Notes: generated from the letters alone by a model not told the origin. A DNA stretch of 52,318 nt from Candidatus Babeliales bacterium (GCA_020049835.1 JAGVLK010000024.1:1-52318); one strand, 5' to 3'; positions 36,001 through 48,679 are shown, numbered from the stretch's first letter. Numbers and translations are program-made.

Positions 36001-37068
36001 ATGAAATTTTTACACGGTCTATTATTCTGTTGTGTGACAAGTTTTGTTTATGCGCACACAGCACGCATACTTATTATTTATAAAGCAAGCAATCAATTTA
36101 CGATAGAAGAACTTGCACAGAAAATTGATGCGCATATACTGCAGATAGATGCTGCAGTAGAAGAAACCATTGCACAAAAGCTTAAAGAAGAGATTATTCA
36201 ACTGGACAGGACAGAAGATAATCATCGAATCATAATAGATTCCAGTAAACTTGCTGCAAAAAACGTGAAGAAAAAAATAGGTCGTTTAAGCTGGCGGGTT
36301 GGCTATGATTACCTGATAATTTCTAAAAAAACATTGGAGCAAGCAGTAGATGCTATTGCTGACCGCGAAAAAACGCTGCCCTTAACTGATGAAGCGTTGC
36401 CACGCATTAATGAAATTGTAGCTGGTCGATTATATGATATTCTGATGCGCGTTGATGCGCTATTTCAAGAGCATAATATTTTATATTGGGGCACTTGTGG
36501 CACACTTTTGGGAGCGGTGCGGCATAGCGGGTTAATTCCATGGGATGACGATATTGATCTTGCTATGTTAGCACATGATGTTCCAAAATTGTTGGCACTA
36601 AAAGAAGTGTTGCATCAAAAGGGTTTAGATATTTGTATGCACAGCAATGGATGGTATAAAATATTTGCGCTGGATGGAGATCTTGTTGAGGTATCAGCTG
36701 AATTTGCGCCTTATTTTCGCGGACAGACGCACTATACTTGGCGTTATCCTTCAGTTGATATATTTCCGATGCATATTGCAGCAGATGGTTCAATACGGTA
36801 TGTTAAAAAAAATGTAGCTGATAGTTGGGGATCTACTCATTATTTTTATGCCCAAGAAATTTTGTCGCCATTAGTATATATGCCGTTTGGACCGACGCAT
36901 TTGCCCATACCACGTAATTTTATAGATATTGTTGCGCGCATGTATGGTGAAGATTGGAACGATATTACCTATGTTGAATATGATCATCAAAAAGAGGCTT
37001 GGCGAACGAAAATAAAAGTAAAACTTACTGATAGATCAACTATTCCTTATATTTTACCAATCAATTAA
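36001..37068 (+). CDS. Exported LicD family transferase
   Basis: The 355-residue protein has a signal peptide (MKFLHGLLFCCVTSFVYAHT), a 130-residue N-terminal region and then a LicD/fukutin-like nucleotidyltransferase core: 'WGTCGTLLGAVRHSGLIPWDDDIDLAM' at about 162-188 carries the metal-binding D-D-x-D. 'YPSVDIFPMH' is also typical. LicD moves phosphocholine from CDP-choline onto surface glycans; fukutin moves ribitol phosphate. Both donors are cytoplasmic or Golgi-located, so an exported LicD is odd and may act on host structures. The acceptor is unknown. Confidence 0.83.
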   Translation: MKFLHGLLFCCVTSFVYAHTARILIIYKASNQFTIEELAQKIDAHILQIDAAVEETIAQKLKEEIIQLDRTEDNHRIIIDSSKLAAKNVKKKIGRLSWRVGYDYLIISKKTLEQAVDAIADREKTLPLTDEALPRINEIVAGRLYDILMRVDALFQEHNILYWGTCGTLLGAVRHSGLIPWDDDIDLAMLAHDVPKLLALKEVLHQKGLDICMHSNGWYKIFALDGDLVEVSAEFAPYFRGQTHYTWRYPSVDIFPMHIAADGSIRYVKKNVADSWGSTHYFYAQEILSPLVYMPFGPTHLPIPRNFIDIVARMYGEDWNDITYVEYDHQKEAWRTKIKVKLTDRSTIPYILPIN

Positions 37069-37080
37069 ACAAGGATATGT

Positions 37081-38259
37081 ATGATGCTTAAAAAAATATC
37101 ATTACCGGTACAATTAGTTGCAATCATTGCAGCAGTAATACTGTTTGGTTCCTATTTACCCCTTTCATTTATACGTGCAAGCTATACGTTTAGCCTTGCG
37201 TTCAAAGAGCTGCTTGGATGGGTGTTGCCGTTTGTTATTTTCTCATTTGTGGTCACCGGCATAACGTCACTTAAAAAAAATGCACCGGCAATTTTAGCTG
37301 TGTTATTAGGTTTAATTTTTGCATCGAATGGCATTATTGCCTGCATTACGTACGTAGTAGGTCGCTTAATTTTGCCGGCGCTTGCATGTGATGTACAAGA
37401 TGCGCAAGCATTGCGCACTATGACGGAGCTTGAACCATATCGTGATTTTACTTTTAGTTTGCCGCAGTTAATGCGCTCGGAGCATGCGCTCGTGCTCGCT
37501 ATTATTGTCGGTTGCGTATTGTCCTATGTGCATATTCCTGCGATAGAGCGCGCCATAGCGATATTTAAACGTTTAATTGGTCGCTTTGTAACGGATTTTT
37601 TTATTCCGCTGTTGCCTATCTATGTGTTGGGTTTTTTGTTGGAAATGCAATATAAGCAACTGTTCATTGCAATTATGCGGCATTACGGTGCAACTTTTGT
37701 GCTGATAGTTTCAGTGCAGATTGTGTTGCTGATTCTTTACTATATTCTTGCAGCTCGTGGTTCATTACAACGCGCGTGGGTGTACATGGGGAATGCGTTG
37801 CCAAGTTATATTACCGCGTTTTTCACTATGTCGAGCACTGCCACCGTACCGGTTTCAATTGCATGTGCGGAAAAAAATATCGAAAGCAAACCACTTGCAG
37901 AACTTTCTATGCCGATTATGGCAAACATCCATCTAACGGGTGATAGTATAGGTACGCCACTGCTTGCATTGGTGACTTCATCACTCTTCCTGGGTACATT
38001 TCCTGGCGCAACTGCATATTTAATATTTGTATGTTACTTCTGTTTGGCGATGCTTGCAGTTTCCGGTATTCCCGGTGGCGGTATCATTGTCATGACGCCG
38101 GTGCTTATTTCCCAATTTGGTTTTACCCAAGAGATGATCGGGATCATTACCACCTTATATTTGTTGCTGGACTCATTTGGAACGGCGGCAAATGTTATGG
38201 GTGATGGCGCGCTCATTATTATTGCGGAAAAACTACTTAAGAAATTGCGGTTGCTGTAG
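37081..38259 (+). CDS. Dicarboxylate/amino acid:cation symporter
   Basis: The 392-residue protein belongs to the sodium:dicarboxylate (GltP/SstT, DAACS) family. Conserved segments are the serine-rich re-entrant loop 'MSSTATVPVSIACAEKN', 'NIHLTGDSIGTPLLAL', the second loop 'GIPGGGIIVMTPVL' and 'LLLDSFGTAANVMGDGALIII', where the sodium/substrate residues N-x-x-G-D lie. It imports glutamate, aspartate, serine or C4-dicarboxylates with sodium or protons, useful to a nutrient-dependent parasite. The ribosome binding site is AAGGA. It follows the LicD-like gene by 12 bases. Confidence 0.9.
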   Translation: MMLKKISLPVQLVAIIAAVILFGSYLPLSFIRASYTFSLAFKELLGWVLPFVIFSFVVTGITSLKKNAPAILAVLLGLIFASNGIIACITYVVGRLILPALACDVQDAQALRTMTELEPYRDFTFSLPQLMRSEHALVLAIIVGCVLSYVHIPAIERAIAIFKRLIGRFVTDFFIPLLPIYVLGFLLEMQYKQLFIAIMRHYGATFVLIVSVQIVLLILYYILAARGSLQRAWVYMGNALPSYITAFFTMSSTATVPVSIACAEKNIESKPLAELSMPIMANIHLTGDSIGTPLLALVTSSLFLGTFPGATAYLIFVCYFCLAMLAVSGIPGGGIIVMTPVLISQFGFTQEMIGIITTLYLLLDSFGTAANVMGDGALIIIAEKLLKKLRLL

Positions 38260-38339
38260 TAGCCACGCAGCACATCCCTCTTTTTATTGTCTTTAAGCAT
38301 GCAAGTCAGCTACTCTCATAGTATAGGGGGGAGGGAATC

Positions 38340-38627
38340 ATGCTTAAAATTCAATATGCATGTGTATTAAGTTGCATGCTCATACTATCGGTTGGTGCAG
38401 TAGTAATAAAACAGGACACATGGCAACCGGTCATTACCGAACAAGAACTTAAAATCGAACCGAAAAATCGTGAAACGGCGTATCAATACGCTCATCGCAA
38501 AGTGCACGAAATGAAAAAAAAATATGCTGATCGGCGTATTGATGGTTCATTTTGGTTGAGCGAATATTGGAAGCATCATTATTACGGTGCGTTGCAATGG
38601 CGCAACTATTATTGGACGTATAATTAG
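38340..38627 (+). CDS. Small exported protein of unknown function
   Basis: I know no family for this 95-residue protein. It starts with a signal-like stretch (MLKIQYACVLSCMLILSVGAVV) and continues with a charged helix ('ETAYQYAHRKVHEMKKKYADRR', about 48-69) and an aromatic C-terminus ('FWLSEYWKHHYYGALQWRNYYWTYN') rich in Trp and Tyr. A strong ribosome binding site (GGGAGGG) precedes the ATG. A terminator follows ten bases after the stop codon. Confidence 0.65.
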   Translation: MLKIQYACVLSCMLILSVGAVVIKQDTWQPVITEQELKIEPKNRETAYQYAHRKVHEMKKKYADRRIDGSFWLSEYWKHHYYGALQWRNYYWTYN

Positions 38628-38636
38628 TTTAAAAAG

Positions 38637-38670
38637 AAAAAGGGGCCGCACCTATGTGCAGCCCCTTTTT
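38637..38670. terminator. Rho-independent terminator shared by convergent genes
   Basis: The arms aaaaaggggc and gccccttttt, extended by gcac/gtgc across one mismatch, enclose a four-base loop. With A-runs on one side and T-runs on the other it works in both directions, between the genes ending at 38627 and 38692. Confidence 0.85.
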
Positions 38671-38691
38671 AACCCTTGTAGTATCGGATTT

Positions 38692-39231
38692 TTAAGCCGA
38701 TTTTGTTTGCTGTGCAAGATACATTGCTTTGAGCATCTCTTCAGCTTCTTGCGTAATAACTGCAAGTTGTGCTTGATATGCTTGCTCATCAATTTTTTTA
38801 CCCTGTGCAAGTAGTTCAAACTGTTCTTTGTTAAGTTTTACCAACTTGTAGGTGCATGTATCTAAATCGGGCATTGCAAGAAGTTGGTTAAGATAATCTA
38901 CCGCTTTAGTGTAATTCTGCTCAACGCCACCGCTGATGTTAGCCAATAGGTCTAACGCAACAGAACGCATCTGTGTCGAAAGGTTTTTAATTGCGAGCAT
39001 TTCTTGGCAAGCTTTTTTGGCAGTTTCGATATCCATGCCATTTTCATCAGAGCAGCTTTCCATAGCGTACATATACAGATATTGTGCATAGCGCTCATGT
39101 CGTGGCAATGCTTTATCAAAAGGTAACATTTTTTCAGCTTTGTTAAATTCAGCAGCAAAGTTTACGGTCGCCGCTTGTAGAAAGTTACCGGTCAGAAGTA
39201 CCAATAAGGTAAGTTTAGTAAAACAGTTCAT
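38692..39231 (-). CDS. Exported helical protein of unknown function
   Basis: The 179-residue protein has a signal peptide (MNCFTKLTLLVLLTGNFLQAA) and an alpha-helical mature part with TPR-like spacing ('RHERYAQYLYMYAMESC', 'AKKACQEMLAIKNLSTQMRSVALDLLANI', 'NYTKAVDYLNQLLAMPD'). I cannot assign a family. AAGGAA lies before the ATG. It sits downstream of radA on the same strand but 92 bases away. Confidence 0.68.
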   Translation of the reverse strand: MNCFTKLTLLVLLTGNFLQAATVNFAAEFNKAEKMLPFDKALPRHERYAQYLYMYAMESCSDENGMDIETAKKACQEMLAIKNLSTQMRSVALDLLANISGGVEQNYTKAVDYLNQLLAMPDLDTCTYKLVKLNKEQFELLAQGKKIDEQAYQAQLAVITQEAEEMLKAMYLAQQTKSA

Positions 39232-39323
39232 CGATGTTTCCTTTTGTAATGTGTTTAAGAGCTATAATTCATCTTTAGTTAACCATAGGACGCATAAAAG
39301 TGCAACTGGATAGGGGGTAGTAA

Positions 39324-40667
39324 CTACCGATCGCTAAAGAGACTCAAGAGTTCATAGACATTGGTAAAGCCACGGACTTTACAGGTAGATTTTTCAATTT
39401 TTTGCTGTTTTGCAACCAGAAGTTGGCTAATGCCAAACTTTTCGGCCTCATGGACATGCATGCCGATTTGGTTAATCGGTTTAATCTGCCCGGTAAGGCT
39501 AATTTCCCCCAAAGCGATCGATTTTTCCGGCAACGGTTCTTGAAAGTAACTGGAAAGTAATGCGAGCGCAATACCTAAATCAGTGAGCGCTGTTTCCACT
39601 TTAAAGCCACCGCTTACTTTGAAAAAAATATCATGGACATTAAGTTTTACATGCAGATATTTCTGTAAAATGGCGGCAATGAGCACTACCTGTTTATGAT
39701 CAACACCGGATACTACCCGTTGTGGCATGGCAAGTTTAGATTCTATGGTCAATGCCTGCAGCTCAAGTAAAATAGGGCGAGAGCCTTCAATTGAGCTCAC
39801 CAGCACTGAGCCGGGGCAGTAACTAATCTCTTGAATTAACTGCTGGTTAATGTTGGGTACTTCAATTAAACCATCTTCCTGCATTTGGAAAAAACCCAGT
39901 TCATTAATGGTGCCAAAACGGTTTTTTACTGAACGGAGCATGCGCGTTTGCCAACGATCTTCTCCTTGCAGGTAAAATACCGCATCAACCATATGCTCTA
40001 ATGTTTTTGGGCCCGCCATGGTGCCATCTTTAGTAATATGGCCGGTAATAATAACGGTAATTCCCTGTTCTTTGGCAAGTCGCATGAGATGAAATGCGGC
40101 CTCGCGCAATTGACTGACTGATCCGGGCGTGGTCACTGTGCTTGAAAGATAACAGTTTTGTATAGAATCAATGATAATGATTTCCGGTTTATCTTGCTCA
40201 GCAATTGCCAAGATATGCTCAAGATTTGCCTGATCGGAAAATAAAAGCTTTTCTGACATGCAGGCGATACGCTGAGCACGCCCTTTAACCTGGCTGAGTG
40301 ATTCTTCAGTAGAAAAATAATAGAGTGAATGATGTTGCGCCAAACGACTGCACACTTGCAAGAGCAAAGTAGATTTACCAATGCCCGGATCACCGGTTAA
40401 GATGATGAGTGAGCTCGGCATAATGCCGCCGCCCATAACGCGATCCCATTCGCCAATACCGGTTTGCAGGCGCTGTTTCTGGTCGGTTGCTACCGTTGCC
40501 AGATAATGCATGGTAATGGAGCCGGCTGCTTGTCGTATCGGTCCGCTGCCGGCAGTTTGTAGCTCAGTTAAGCTATCCCATTCTTTGCATTCAGGGCAGC
40601 AACCAATCCATTTAAGCGTTTGGTAGGTGCAGTTAGTGCACTTAAAGTAACTTTTTTGTTTCGCCAT
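39324..40667 (-). CDS. radA: DNA repair protein RadA (Sms)
   Basis: RadA is a RecA-like ATPase that processes recombination intermediates and helps branch migration. The 447-residue protein has the full layout: an N-terminal C4 zinc finger (C10, C13, C24, C27), Walker A GDPGIGKST (92-100), 'YFSTEESLSQVKGRAQR', the RadA-specific 'KNRFG' motif near 250 and a C-terminal Lon-protease-like domain ('ISLTGQIKPI'). Its ATG lies directly after the stop codon of the thymidine kinase gene, so the two are coupled. Confidence 0.97.
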   Translation of the reverse strand: MAKQKSYFKCTNCTYQTLKWIGCCPECKEWDSLTELQTAGSGPIRQAAGSITMHYLATVATDQKQRLQTGIGEWDRVMGGGIMPSSLIILTGDPGIGKSTLLLQVCSRLAQHHSLYYFSTEESLSQVKGRAQRIACMSEKLLFSDQANLEHILAIAEQDKPEIIIIDSIQNCYLSSTVTTPGSVSQLREAAFHLMRLAKEQGITVIITGHITKDGTMAGPKTLEHMVDAVFYLQGEDRWQTRMLRSVKNRFGTINELGFFQMQEDGLIEVPNINQQLIQEISYCPGSVLVSSIEGSRPILLELQALTIESKLAMPQRVVSGVDHKQVVLIAAILQKYLHVKLNVHDIFFKVSGGFKVETALTDLGIALALLSSYFQEPLPEKSIALGEISLTGQIKPINQIGMHVHEAEKFGISQLLVAKQQKIEKSTCKVRGFTNVYELLSLFSDR

Positions 40668-41279
40668 CTATAATGCATGCTCAGTAAACGTCGGTACTCT
40701 ATCAATGCGATAACATCCGCGGCAACGCGCTTGGTAACTTTCCTGTGCACCGAGCAAAATCAGCTTGTCTTCAAAGGCTGCCGGTTTGTTATCGATTAAG
40801 CGTTGGGTAAATGGCGCATCTTTGCCGCACACCATACAGATCGATTGTAATTTGGTAATCTGGTCAGCGATGGCAAGCAGGGTGGGTAATGGCCCAAAAG
40901 GAATGCCTCTAAAATCAAGGTCAAGCCCCGCAGCAATTACGCGTTTACCTGCATTAACGAGCTTCATGATATGATCAATAATCTCTTGCGGGAAAAACTG
41001 CACTTCATCAAAGCCGATTACTTGAATGCTCGGGTCCTGCACAATATAGGTCGCAATCTCTTCCAGTTTATCAACAGCAATTGCTTCCACATAGCTACCG
41101 TTGTGGGAAGTGACGGTGCGGATGCCACGGCGGGTGTCCAGCTTTGGTTTAAAAACGATGACCTGTTGTTGTGCTATTTTTGCACGCCGTATTCTACGGA
41201 TAAGTTCTTCCGATTTGCCCGAAAACATAGGGCCGCAGATGATTTCTAATTTGCCAATTTGTTGCGTTGATTCGCGCAT
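40668..41279 (-). CDS. tdk: Thymidine kinase (type II)
   Basis: The 203-residue enzyme phosphorylates thymidine with ATP, salvaging host or environmental thymidine. It has the P-loop GPMFSGKS (16-23), 'GFDEVQFF' with catalytic Glu92, the lasso segment with 'GLDLDFRGIPFGP', and zinc-binding pairs C148/C151 and C186/C189. AGGAG lies ten bases upstream of the ATG. Salvage genes fit a host-dependent lifestyle. It forms an operon with radA. Confidence 0.96.
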   Translation of the reverse strand: MRESTQQIGKLEIICGPMFSGKSEELIRRIRRAKIAQQQVIVFKPKLDTRRGIRTVTSHNGSYVEAIAVDKLEEIATYIVQDPSIQVIGFDEVQFFPQEIIDHIMKLVNAGKRVIAAGLDLDFRGIPFGPLPTLLAIADQITKLQSICMVCGKDAPFTQRLIDNKPAAFEDKLILLGAQESYQARCRGCYRIDRVPTFTEHAL

Positions 41280-41408
41280 GGGTAATGATCTCCTGATAAT
41301 TTTTAAGGGGTGAGGGCAATACCAGTTTTAGTGTACGAGATAATTGGCAGGGTTGCAAAAAAAGTTTAAATTGAGCAATCGCGGGTATCTTTTTGCATAA
41401 AAAGGGTG

Positions 41409-41414
41409 TATAAT
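41409..41414 (+). promoter_or_regulatory. Consensus -10 box upstream of the RluB-type gene
   Basis: A perfect TATAAT is present 104 bases before the start codon. The sequence 17 bases upstream (TATCTT, 41386-41391) is a poor -35, so this is a weak call. Confidence 0.35.
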
Positions 41415-41435
41415 CGTATAAAGTTATCTTATTTT

Positions 41436-41462
41436 GTCATCCTCGCGTAGGCGGGGATCCAG
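41436..41462 (+). repeat. Single copy of the dispersed 27-bp repeat
   Basis: It matches the reverse complement of the arm at 5431-5457 at 25 of 27 positions. It stands alone, without an inverted partner, inside the leader of the RluB-type gene. Confidence 0.7.
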
Positions 41463-41517
41463 GTATTAGTAAAAAAACAATGCCATGGTTAATTTTTTGT
41501 ATTTTCAGTAGGTACCT

Positions 41518-42294
41518 ATGATAAGAAAAACAACTCCAAAAGCTCCCAAAAAAACAGAGCAAAAAGCTGCAGCAAGTGCATTAATGCCGCTTAACAAATA
41601 TATTGCCCAAGCGGGCGTTTGTTCTCGCCGTAAAGCGGTAGAATTGGTCAAAGAGGGTTTGGTCAGGGTAAACGGGCGCGTTGAACTTGAGCCCGGTTAT
41701 GCCGTACAGCCAAAAGATGCGGTTAAAGTTTCGGGCAAGCTTATTGCCCCGGTGAGCCCTAAAGAATATGTCTACGTGTTGTTAAACAAGCCTGCCGGCT
41801 ATGTCACCACCGTACAGGATGAAAAAGGGCGTCCGGCCGTCGTTGAACTGGTAAATTTACCTTCAAAACCACGTTTGTATCCCGTTGGCAGATTAGATAT
41901 CAACACCACCGGTGTGCTTTTGCTTACTAACGATGGTGATTTTGCGCAAAAAATGTCACACCCAAGCTTTAAAGCATCAAAAGTATATGATGTAAAAGTG
42001 CACAAAGCGCTTGATCCACAAGATCTTGAACTGCTTAAAAAAGGTGTACGCTTAACTGATGGGGTGGCCCATGTGGATGAATATTTTATATTACCTGATC
42101 AAAGCAAGCAAAAAGTACGCATAACCTTGCATAGTGGTAAAAATCGTGTTATTAAACGTTTGTTCGAACAGTTACGTTACTTTGTTGAAAAACTTGATAG
42201 AGTAGAGTTTTGTGGTTTGAGCAAAAAAGGTCTTGCGCGTGGTACGTGGCGCTTTTTAACCAAACGGGAAGTAGAAAAACTTAAAAAAATGTAA
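41518..42294 (+). CDS. rluB: Pseudouridine synthase, RsuA/RluB family
   Basis: The 258-residue protein modifies uridines in rRNA. An N-terminal S4 RNA-binding domain ('LNKYIAQAGVCSRRKAVELVKEGLVRVNG', about 24-52) is followed by the catalytic domain with 'YVLLNKPAGYVTT' and 'GRLDINTTGVLLLTNDG', where D127 is the catalytic aspartate. The member could be RluB, RluE, RluF or RsuA; RluB-like is my best guess from the S4 domain and the layout. A lysine-rich stretch of about 18 residues precedes the S4 domain. Twenty-one bases separate it from murA. Confidence 0.9.
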   Translation: MIRKTTPKAPKKTEQKAAASALMPLNKYIAQAGVCSRRKAVELVKEGLVRVNGRVELEPGYAVQPKDAVKVSGKLIAPVSPKEYVYVLLNKPAGYVTTVQDEKGRPAVVELVNLPSKPRLYPVGRLDINTTGVLLLTNDGDFAQKMSHPSFKASKVYDVKVHKALDPQDLELLKKGVRLTDGVAHVDEYFILPDQSKQKVRITLHSGKNRVIKRLFEQLRYFVEKLDRVEFCGLSKKGLARGTWRFLTKREVEKLKKM

Positions 42295-42315
42295 TGGAGC
42301 AAAAAAAGGATTGTT

Positions 42316-43631
42316 GTGCAGAATGCATGTTTAGTAATGCAAGAGTCGCCGGCTCTGAGCGGGAGCGCAGAGCTTTCTGGTGCAAAAAATGCGGTGCTTG
42401 TTATCATGGCATCGCTTATCTTAACGCGTGGCAAATCGGTGTTGCGCAATGTTCCCCATTCATGTGATGTAAAACAGATGATTGCATTGCTGCAGTTGCT
42501 GGGTGCTAAAGTTGATTATGTGCCTTGCATGCAGACATTGTATGTTGATACAACTACGCTGGAAGGCTGGCAAGTGCCACATGCAATCATGAAGCAGATG
42601 CGTGCATCGATATTAGTTATGGGGCCGCTGCTTGCACGCTTTGGCAAAGCGAGTATCGCCATGCCCGGCGGTTGTGTTATCGGTGCGCGGCCAATTAATT
42701 ATCATCTGGTTAATTTTGCAAAAATGGGTGTCATAATTGAGCAAAACGAAGAATGTATTGAAGCCTATGTGCTGCACCTAAAAGCGCATAAACTCTTGCT
42801 TGATTATCCATCTGTTGGCGCGACTGAAAATAGCATGATGCTTGCCGCACTCACTCCCGGCACCACCAAAATTGTTAATGCAGCACTTGAACCGGAAGTA
42901 CTTGATCTTATCAGCGTGCTAAAAAAATGGGAGCGCAGATAGAAATTGCACCACCGGCAACGATTATTATTCAAGGGGTAGCAGAATTGCGCCCGGTTGA
43001 ACATGCAGTGTTATACGATCGCCTTGAAGCAGGAGCGCTGTTGATTGCCACTGCAATGACAGGCGGTACCATTAGCTTGCCGCAAGCACCGGTTTATGCA
43101 TTAGAATTTCTTTTGCACAAATTACAGGACATGGGGCATCGCATTACCGAAGGTCCAGATCAGATTGGTGTTACGTTGCATGCAACACATTCACCACGTG
43201 CAGTATCATTCAAAACTGGCCCGCATCCGGGATTTCCAACCGATTTACAAGCGCCGATGATGGCAGCACAACTGCTGGCAGATGGGGTGAGCACCATTGA
43301 AGAAACGGTGTTTGAAAATCGTTTACTACATGTTACCGAATTGCAAAAGATGGGAGCGCAGATTAAAGTTACGCACAACAAAGCGGTTGTCACCGGTGTG
43401 GAAAAACTGTATGGTGCACCAGTAATTGCAACCGATATTCGTGCATCAACGGCATTGGTACTTGCAGGTTTGTGTGCGCAAGGTGTAACGGTGATGTATG
43501 GTTTGCATCATTGGGAACGTGGTTATGATAACTTGCAAAAAAAATTACAACATCTTGGTGCGCATGTGCGTCTTATTGGTGAACATGATGCATTAATATT
43601 GCGCGATATTGTGCAACAAGAATTGTTATAA
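42316..43631 (+). CDS. murA: UDP-N-acetylglucosamine 1-carboxyvinyltransferase MurA, split by a frameshift
   Basis: MurA makes the first committed peptidoglycan precursor from UDP-GlcNAc and phosphoenolpyruvate. The first frame (GTG start, 208 residues) contains 'LSGAKNAVL', 'MRASILVMGPLLARFG' and the PEP-binding 'MPGGCVIGARP' with Cys120, the residue targeted by fosfomycin. The second frame begins inside the A7 run at 42921-42927 and contains the rest, including 'PGFPTDLQAPMMA', 'FENRLLHVTELQKMGA' and 'IRASTALVLAGL'. A minus-one shift or one extra A at the run joins 'ISVLKK' to 'MGAQIE' as in normal MurA, giving about 438 residues. Since murA is normally essential, a sequencing error, slippage-based expression or a second copy elsewhere are the possibilities. 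Confidence 0.88.
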
Positions 43632-43695
43632 TTTCTGCTAGTCGGTATACTACATAACAGATTATTTTACTTTTACGTTCATTAAGGATTAACGT

Positions 43696-44985
43696 ATGCT
43701 GATGTATCTGTTGTTGTGTATGAGTGCTTTTTTGTATGCTTCTGATGGTGCTTCAACCTCGCTAGCGTCGAGTTCAACATTAGTTTTAAATCGTAAAAGT
43801 ATCAACACATATCATATACCTTGGAATCACACTGAGCCTTATAAGTATGTTGATGTATCGAGACTTGCCCGAAAAGGCTGCCAACATTCTGCCTCAACAC
43901 AATATACATTGAGTATACAACCTGAGTGGCCTACAGATCTTTCTAGGCCCGACGAAAACTATATTATTGCGCAGGGTCTAATGGACTCATGGAATCCATT
44001 GGCATCGTGGAATGAATGGGATAGCTTTGGAAAAGTTGCTTCAGTTGTTGTTGATATTCGCTACCTTCCAATCGACGAACAGAGTATACAAATATTGCGT
44101 GATAATCCGCCATCGCTGCACACACGAGTAATTGTGAATACCCAGGAAGTAAAGTATTTCGGTTCTACGTTGCCTGCACAGATTTCCGAACAAGATGCGG
44201 AATCTATAACTAATGCTTGGTGGGAAAAAATTGCTCAAGAGCATCCACGTTCGCGTATGCAGGTTGTGGTCGATGCAGCATATAAGCTGCGTTATTATCT
44301 TGCAACTGCAGCAGTCGCTTATGCCGGTTATCGTTATATGCAAAATAACCATGCAACATGGACGAGTCAACAATTTGTGGAGCGCACAAAAATAGTAGAC
44401 ACCATAACAACCTTGGAAAATCAAATTGACACGTTACAGACAATTATTGCACAGGTGCGCAATGGAGCAACAGAATATTCAGGGACTCAAATAGTACACG
44501 CGTTTGATACCATACTTGCGCAAGCGAATAAACTTTTTGATGCGAAATTAGCATTGTTAGTTACACCGGAATGGAATAGGTGGCTGTCTTTGCTTAAAGC
44601 GGTCAAAGACAAATGGTTCCTCTTAGTAAAATCATTAGGAGCAATCTGGTTAGTTGATAACTATATTGTGCGTAAGTTATTAGCATATGCTCCATTTGAA
44701 TATCCGAGCATTGAGATTCGCAATGATTTGCGAGCATACAATTGTGGTTGGTTACATCATATGGCGAATGGCACAGTGAATAGTGCCGGCTTTACATGTT
44801 GTAATTCGCGACTCGATTTGGATTATGCGCCGGCAACGCTTACTGAAAGACAGAAGGTGGCATTTAATCGCAATCGTACAATTGCTGCAGCTCTTGCAGC
44901 AGGTGCATTTTGGGCGAGTAGTTTTCAAGCCGGGCGCATGTTATATCGTAATGCAGATAAACTTATGGCGATGCTTTCTAAGTAG
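43696..44985 (+). CDS. Exported protein of unknown function upstream of collagen-like genes
   Basis: I do not recognise a family in this 429-residue protein. It starts with a signal peptide (MLMYLLLCMSAFLYASDG), continues with a soluble domain of about 180 residues, then shows hydrophobic stretches near 199-214, 299-316 and 395-418 and a coiled-coil-like stretch near 232-250. A cysteine-bearing segment 'YNCGWLHHMANGTVNSAGFTCCNSRLDLDY' lies at about 345-375. It may be a membrane-linked surface protein. The collagen-like genes begin 209 bases downstream on the same strand, so a link is possible but unproven. AAGGA precedes the ATG. Confidence 0.7.
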   Translation: MLMYLLLCMSAFLYASDGASTSLASSSTLVLNRKSINTYHIPWNHTEPYKYVDVSRLARKGCQHSASTQYTLSIQPEWPTDLSRPDENYIIAQGLMDSWNPLASWNEWDSFGKVASVVVDIRYLPIDEQSIQILRDNPPSLHTRVIVNTQEVKYFGSTLPAQISEQDAESITNAWWEKIAQEHPRSRMQVVVDAAYKLRYYLATAAVAYAGYRYMQNNHATWTSQQFVERTKIVDTITTLENQIDTLQTIIAQVRNGATEYSGTQIVHAFDTILAQANKLFDAKLALLVTPEWNRWLSLLKAVKDKWFLLVKSLGAIWLVDNYIVRKLLAYAPFEYPSIEIRNDLRAYNCGWLHHMANGTVNSAGFTCCNSRLDLDYAPATLTERQKVAFNRNRTIAAALAAGAFWASSFQAGRMLYRNADKLMAMLSK

Positions 44986-45194
44986 CCTGTGCGATCAGAT
45001 CACCGCTTACTTGTCGATACAAATTATTTCAGGGCTGTGCGGTTATATCTAATCTCTGCTATACACGATAATATTTGCTTCATTTTTGGTAGATGAAAAA
45101 TTTCCTCTGTGCTATCAGGAGAAGATTTTAATTTTACCATTTACTTTCCTTTAAATTTTTTGTTAAGTAGTTATATAAAAAAAGAAGGGAAGAG

Positions 45195-48679
<3,485 letters not shown>

